DNA of 64,000 nt from Neurospora tetrasperma FGSC 2508 (taxonomy: Eukaryota; Ascomycota; Sordariomycetes; Sordariales; Sordariaceae), in assembly GCF_000213175.1 (NCBI RefSeq), contig NW_009799100.1, positions 3,723,099-3,787,098 on the forward strand, read 5' to 3'. Shown here piece by piece: positions 60,776 through 64,000 of this stretch. The position numbers were made by a program, and so were the translations under genes. The notes below the pieces were generated by a model. The model was given only the letters and a program-made list of their open reading frames with translations. It searched no databases and was not told the origin of the DNA. The first letter of the stretch is position 1; each line of letters opens with the position of its first letter.

Positions 60776-61347
60776 ATTGTTCTCTGTGGTGACTGTGTAG
60801 GATCAATCAGTTGTAAGGGACGCTTGAAAGGAGTGTATGCAAGTACGACCCGGCACACGGCCAGGCGATGATGGACAACAAGTGGGAGTGGGCTAAGTGA
60901 GTGACACTGAAAGGGGTTGTGAGAGTGAGACACCGATGGAGGGATGAAGATTGGAAAGATGGACGCGTATGTAGATAGTATAGTGATGTGGCTACTGGCT
61001 AGGCTATTGCTAGTCTGCTATTTCTGCCTGACCATCAGGCGGCATAAAGCACAAGGAGCCTGATGTTTTGATAACTCGACATCTTATTAGCTAGAATCAG
61101 CTATCTGGGGTAGGTTTTTTACTGCGAGGCGTAGGAATGGAGAAAGGGGACGGACCCGCGGGAGTTTATGGGATCGATCCTGTCATCTCGATCCTCGATA
61201 CCTTAAACGACTGCTTGTGCAGACCTACTCATGTCACGTCTTCAGCATCAGCATTACCGTTCTCGTATATACACAGCTAAACAAGCAACGAGTTTCTGAA
61301 CGGCGAGAGTGCTTGTTGTTGATCCAGTTGCAGTAGCACGATGTGAC

Positions 61348-61379
<32 letters not shown>

Positions 61380-61620
61380 CGGTGGGGTGGTAACTCATGT
61401 AAGGTGAGGCGTGGATGGTGCCCTGTACGCCCAGCGGGTTTTTAGTGGCCGTGCACTCTAGTCTAGTGCAGAGTCGTGAGAGCGGCCAGCAAGGTGTTCG
61501 TTCTTGTTGGAGGATGTCCCGAAACGCGTAATTTTAAACGATGGATGAGACGACCCACCATGACCCCACTATGAAGCTATCGTGGGGAAGCAGCCTCGCA
61601 GCTAGGGGTCGATCGGTAAT
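60776..61620. other. Upstream region of the MAK32-like gene with TTG microsatellite
   Basis: It contains the promoter of the minus-strand gene and a (TTG)n microsatellite of about 26 nt at 61348-61373. Composition is normal up to about 61620. No gene is seen. Confidence 0.5.
61348..61373. repeat. (TTG)n microsatellite
   Basis: Eight or more uninterrupted TTG units lie outside any gene model. Confidence 0.85.
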
Positions 61621-64000
61621 ACCTGTAAGCGGTCAAGTAAAGTAATTTCAGTAAAAGTAGCGTAAAAATAAAAAGTCTTACCACATTTACAGGTCATATG
61701 ATATTTTTTGCTGTTTTTTTGCCTACTAAAACGAGTAGGGCAGTAAAAACTAGCTAAAATTTTTTACTGGAATCGTTAAAATCTATAGAAAAAGATAATT
61801 ACGTAAATAAATACCGATTAGTCTTTTCATAGTATTTATTTACTTGCTTCTTAATATAGTAATTTATTTACTTATTTAATCCTCCCATTCTACTCAATTA
61901 TCATCTAGTATATTATTAAATAAGCATTCCTCGATCTCTATTAAATATACCTCTCTCTCCTTGTAAATTAGCATAGAGAAGGAACTATTTAAATAGTATA
62001 AATACTTCCCGTTTATAAAGACGAAGGTAGCTTAATCCATCCGCTCCCCTAATAGTCGATTATATATAAGTAACTTTAGAAAGTTTATTACTAAGAAGGT
62101 TCGTTTATAGGGGATATTATTCGCTACCATATTGAATACCCTTATTGCGAACGGTGCTATAACGGATTAGTAATCTATTATATATACTTAGAACTATTTA
62201 GGCTCAAAGTTAAACTCCAAGATTTGAGCGTGCGGTACGTATATTCCCTTATGGATTCTAAAGTTGAGGAAGTCTTCGATAATTCATATAGTTAGTATAT
62301 TAAAGTAATAACTATATTACTAAAGGAAGGTAATAGCTATTACCTGGATGCTTATAATAGGTGGGCGAATAATTTTAATTACCTTTACTATAATAGAAGG
62401 TAGTAAAAGAAATTCTAATTAGTTTAGGGGATTTAATTATTTAATCCTTCTAACTGCGTAGAGTCGCTCGAACTCCTACTATTTAATAAAGGGTATAGAA
62501 TATTAAAATTGTAACTATACCCCCTATATTTTAATTTACCTCTTAATAACGTAGTTAATATACGTTCGATCTACTTTAAAAGCGAATTAAGCTTCGTAAA
62601 ATAGTAAGAGGAAGTACTTAAACTTCTTAATATTATCCTAAAATTGCGTATTCTTGATAATATTAAGTATTTAATTGTAATATATAGGTATAGCACCTTC
62701 GTTTTGTGCGCCCGGTGCGTTTTAATACTAGTTATAGAACCGGGCTTGTATAGCAAATGCTTGTAGAGCGAGCTTTAATTTCTTAATCGAAATGATGGAT
62801 CTGTATTATAATTCCTATTAAATAATTATACTAATTTGGTTAATCTATTATACTAAATAAATAATAATAAAATAGGGATGAATTTACTTGGCTAATAGGG
62901 AGATAATCCGACTATTAGAAAATAATATTAAGGTTTCTAAGTAGGATAATTATAACTTTGATGCCCGGAAGTAATTAATTAAGTAATTAACTTTTTGAGT
63001 AATATTTTTAAAAGTAGGGATATTGAGTATATTTTTTATAAGTAGTTAGAAGGAGTGAAAATTATAAAGAACTATAAAAGTAGATTTAAAATAGTTATTA
63101 ATAATTTAATTTTAAGTAGCGTACTATATTGTATTATAAATATCCGTAATAAATATATTTATTTTGCCTATTTAACCTCCTACTATATCGACGATAACCT
63201 CGCTAACAATAGCGGCGAGGTTAGCGGAGGTATATTTAATAACGCTAGTATCTTTATTAGTCTAGAAGAATAATAGACCGTTAGGTATAGCGAAGAAGAT
63301 ATTAATAATATAATAATTAATATAATTATTAGATTTATTAAAGAAGATATTAATATACTAGGTAGGTTTAATAAAGGTAGACCTCAATTACTACTTTATA
63401 GAATTATAGATTCTAGGTAACTATTCGTTACGTATTATTACTACGGTCGGCGGAGTATAGGGGGGGATAAGGGAGTAGAGAAATACCCTAATAGGACTAC
63501 TTTTAAAAAGGGTAAATCCCTTACTATTAAGAAGGATAACTTCGGTAGTATAGAGGTCGATTTTCTCCTTCTACTAGTCGGTTAACGTAAGGGCGTACTA
63601 CTATATATCCTTATGTTAATTAACTTATTATTATACATAATTGAAGGTATACCCTTTATATTTAACAAGATAGTTATAAAGGCAGGTAATATTAGTAGCA
63701 GCTCGATATTAATAGTAACGGTAAAGGGTATACTAGTAAATATAATTAGGGTTATTAATAAGGTTGAACTCCCTTTATATAGTTTAAAGATATTACTAGG
63801 GAGGTATTATTATATAATATAAATAAAGAGCTGGTAATAGCGAGAGTAGGAGGTAAATTGGTATGTAAAAATGTGGTAATTCTAGCGATTAACTTAGTTG
63901 TAAGAGCGCCAGAGATTATCTAGAGTTAACTGCTATATTGTAGAATCTAGATGGGCGTACGGACTCTGCGCACAGATATTTGCGTGTCTTATAGTAAGGA
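61621..64000. mobile_element. AT-rich RIP-decayed repeat block, family unresolved, runs off the window
   Basis: From about 61620 the sequence turns abruptly AT-rich with the same TpA-heavy texture as the two retroelements. It holds no open frame over 75 codons. A short inverted pair, ACCTGTAAG (61621-61629) and ATTTACAGGT (61686-61695), and several AGTAAA motifs lie at the left edge and could mark a terminal repeat. I find no LTR shared with the other elements and no motif that identifies the class. It may be a relic of a DNA transposon or another retroelement. The right end is cut by the window. Confidence 0.5.

Noticed and set aside
63884-63960. A tRNA-like box A (TTAACTTAGTTGTAAGAGCG) near the right edge
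   Set aside because: I could not find a matching T arm or a closing acceptor stem, so the resemblance may be chance in decayed AT-rich DNA.

Overview
The window looks like the nuclear genome of a filamentous ascomycete close to Neurospora (Sordariales). Genes are spaced and carry short GT-AG introns of about 48-200 nt. The ten genes I can model are conserved fungal genes. Two long AT-rich blocks show the nearly pure C-to-T and G-to-A decay left by repeat-induced point mutation (RIP). The species call is inference from gene content, gene sizes and RIP.

Layout: (1) 1-15087, GC-balanced: a Cys-rich zinc-ribbon-like protein (+), a DNA polymerase delta Pol32/CDC27 subunit (-) and, divergent from it, the GPI-anchor enzyme MCD4 (+). 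(2) 15088-23409, an RIP-mutated Copia-type LTR retroelement in + orientation with a perfect 5-bp target duplication (GAAGT) and a smaller LTR element nested in it. (3) 23410-39943, a gene island: a six-exon Zn2Cys6 regulator of the CTF1-beta/FAR type (+), BRO1 (+) and carnitine acetyltransferase (-). (4) 39944-48192, a second copy of the same Copia family in - orientation (target duplication AGTCC), again with the small LTR element nested, at a different site. (5) 48193-61620: a SWIRM/ZZ/SANT chromatin-remodelling subunit (-), ETF alpha (+), mitochondrial ferredoxin/adrenodoxin reductase (-), a four-helix membrane protein with a long disordered tail (+) and a MAK32-like PfkB protein (-). (6) 61621-64000, another RIP-decayed AT-rich block of unresolved origin.

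Functional themes: the island between the two retroelements pairs a fatty-acid/cutinase-type regulator with carnitine acetyltransferase, which moves acetyl units made by fatty-acid oxidation. ETF alpha and the ferredoxin reductase are convergent neighbours and both are mitochondrial electron-transfer flavoproteins. These links are inference from adjacency.

The most unusual signal is a 144-nt intron-containing tRNA-like sequence. It lies antisense in both Copia copies, exactly 169 nt from the 3' LTR each time, with cloverleaf pairing kept. Also notable are an LTR stem-loop whose sequence differs between nested copies while pairing is kept, 25-nt and 18-nt microexons that split a zinc cluster, a carnitine acetyltransferase built for dual targeting, and a PfkB-like protein lacking the usual catalytic Asp. 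All coordinates and splice sites were read by eye.
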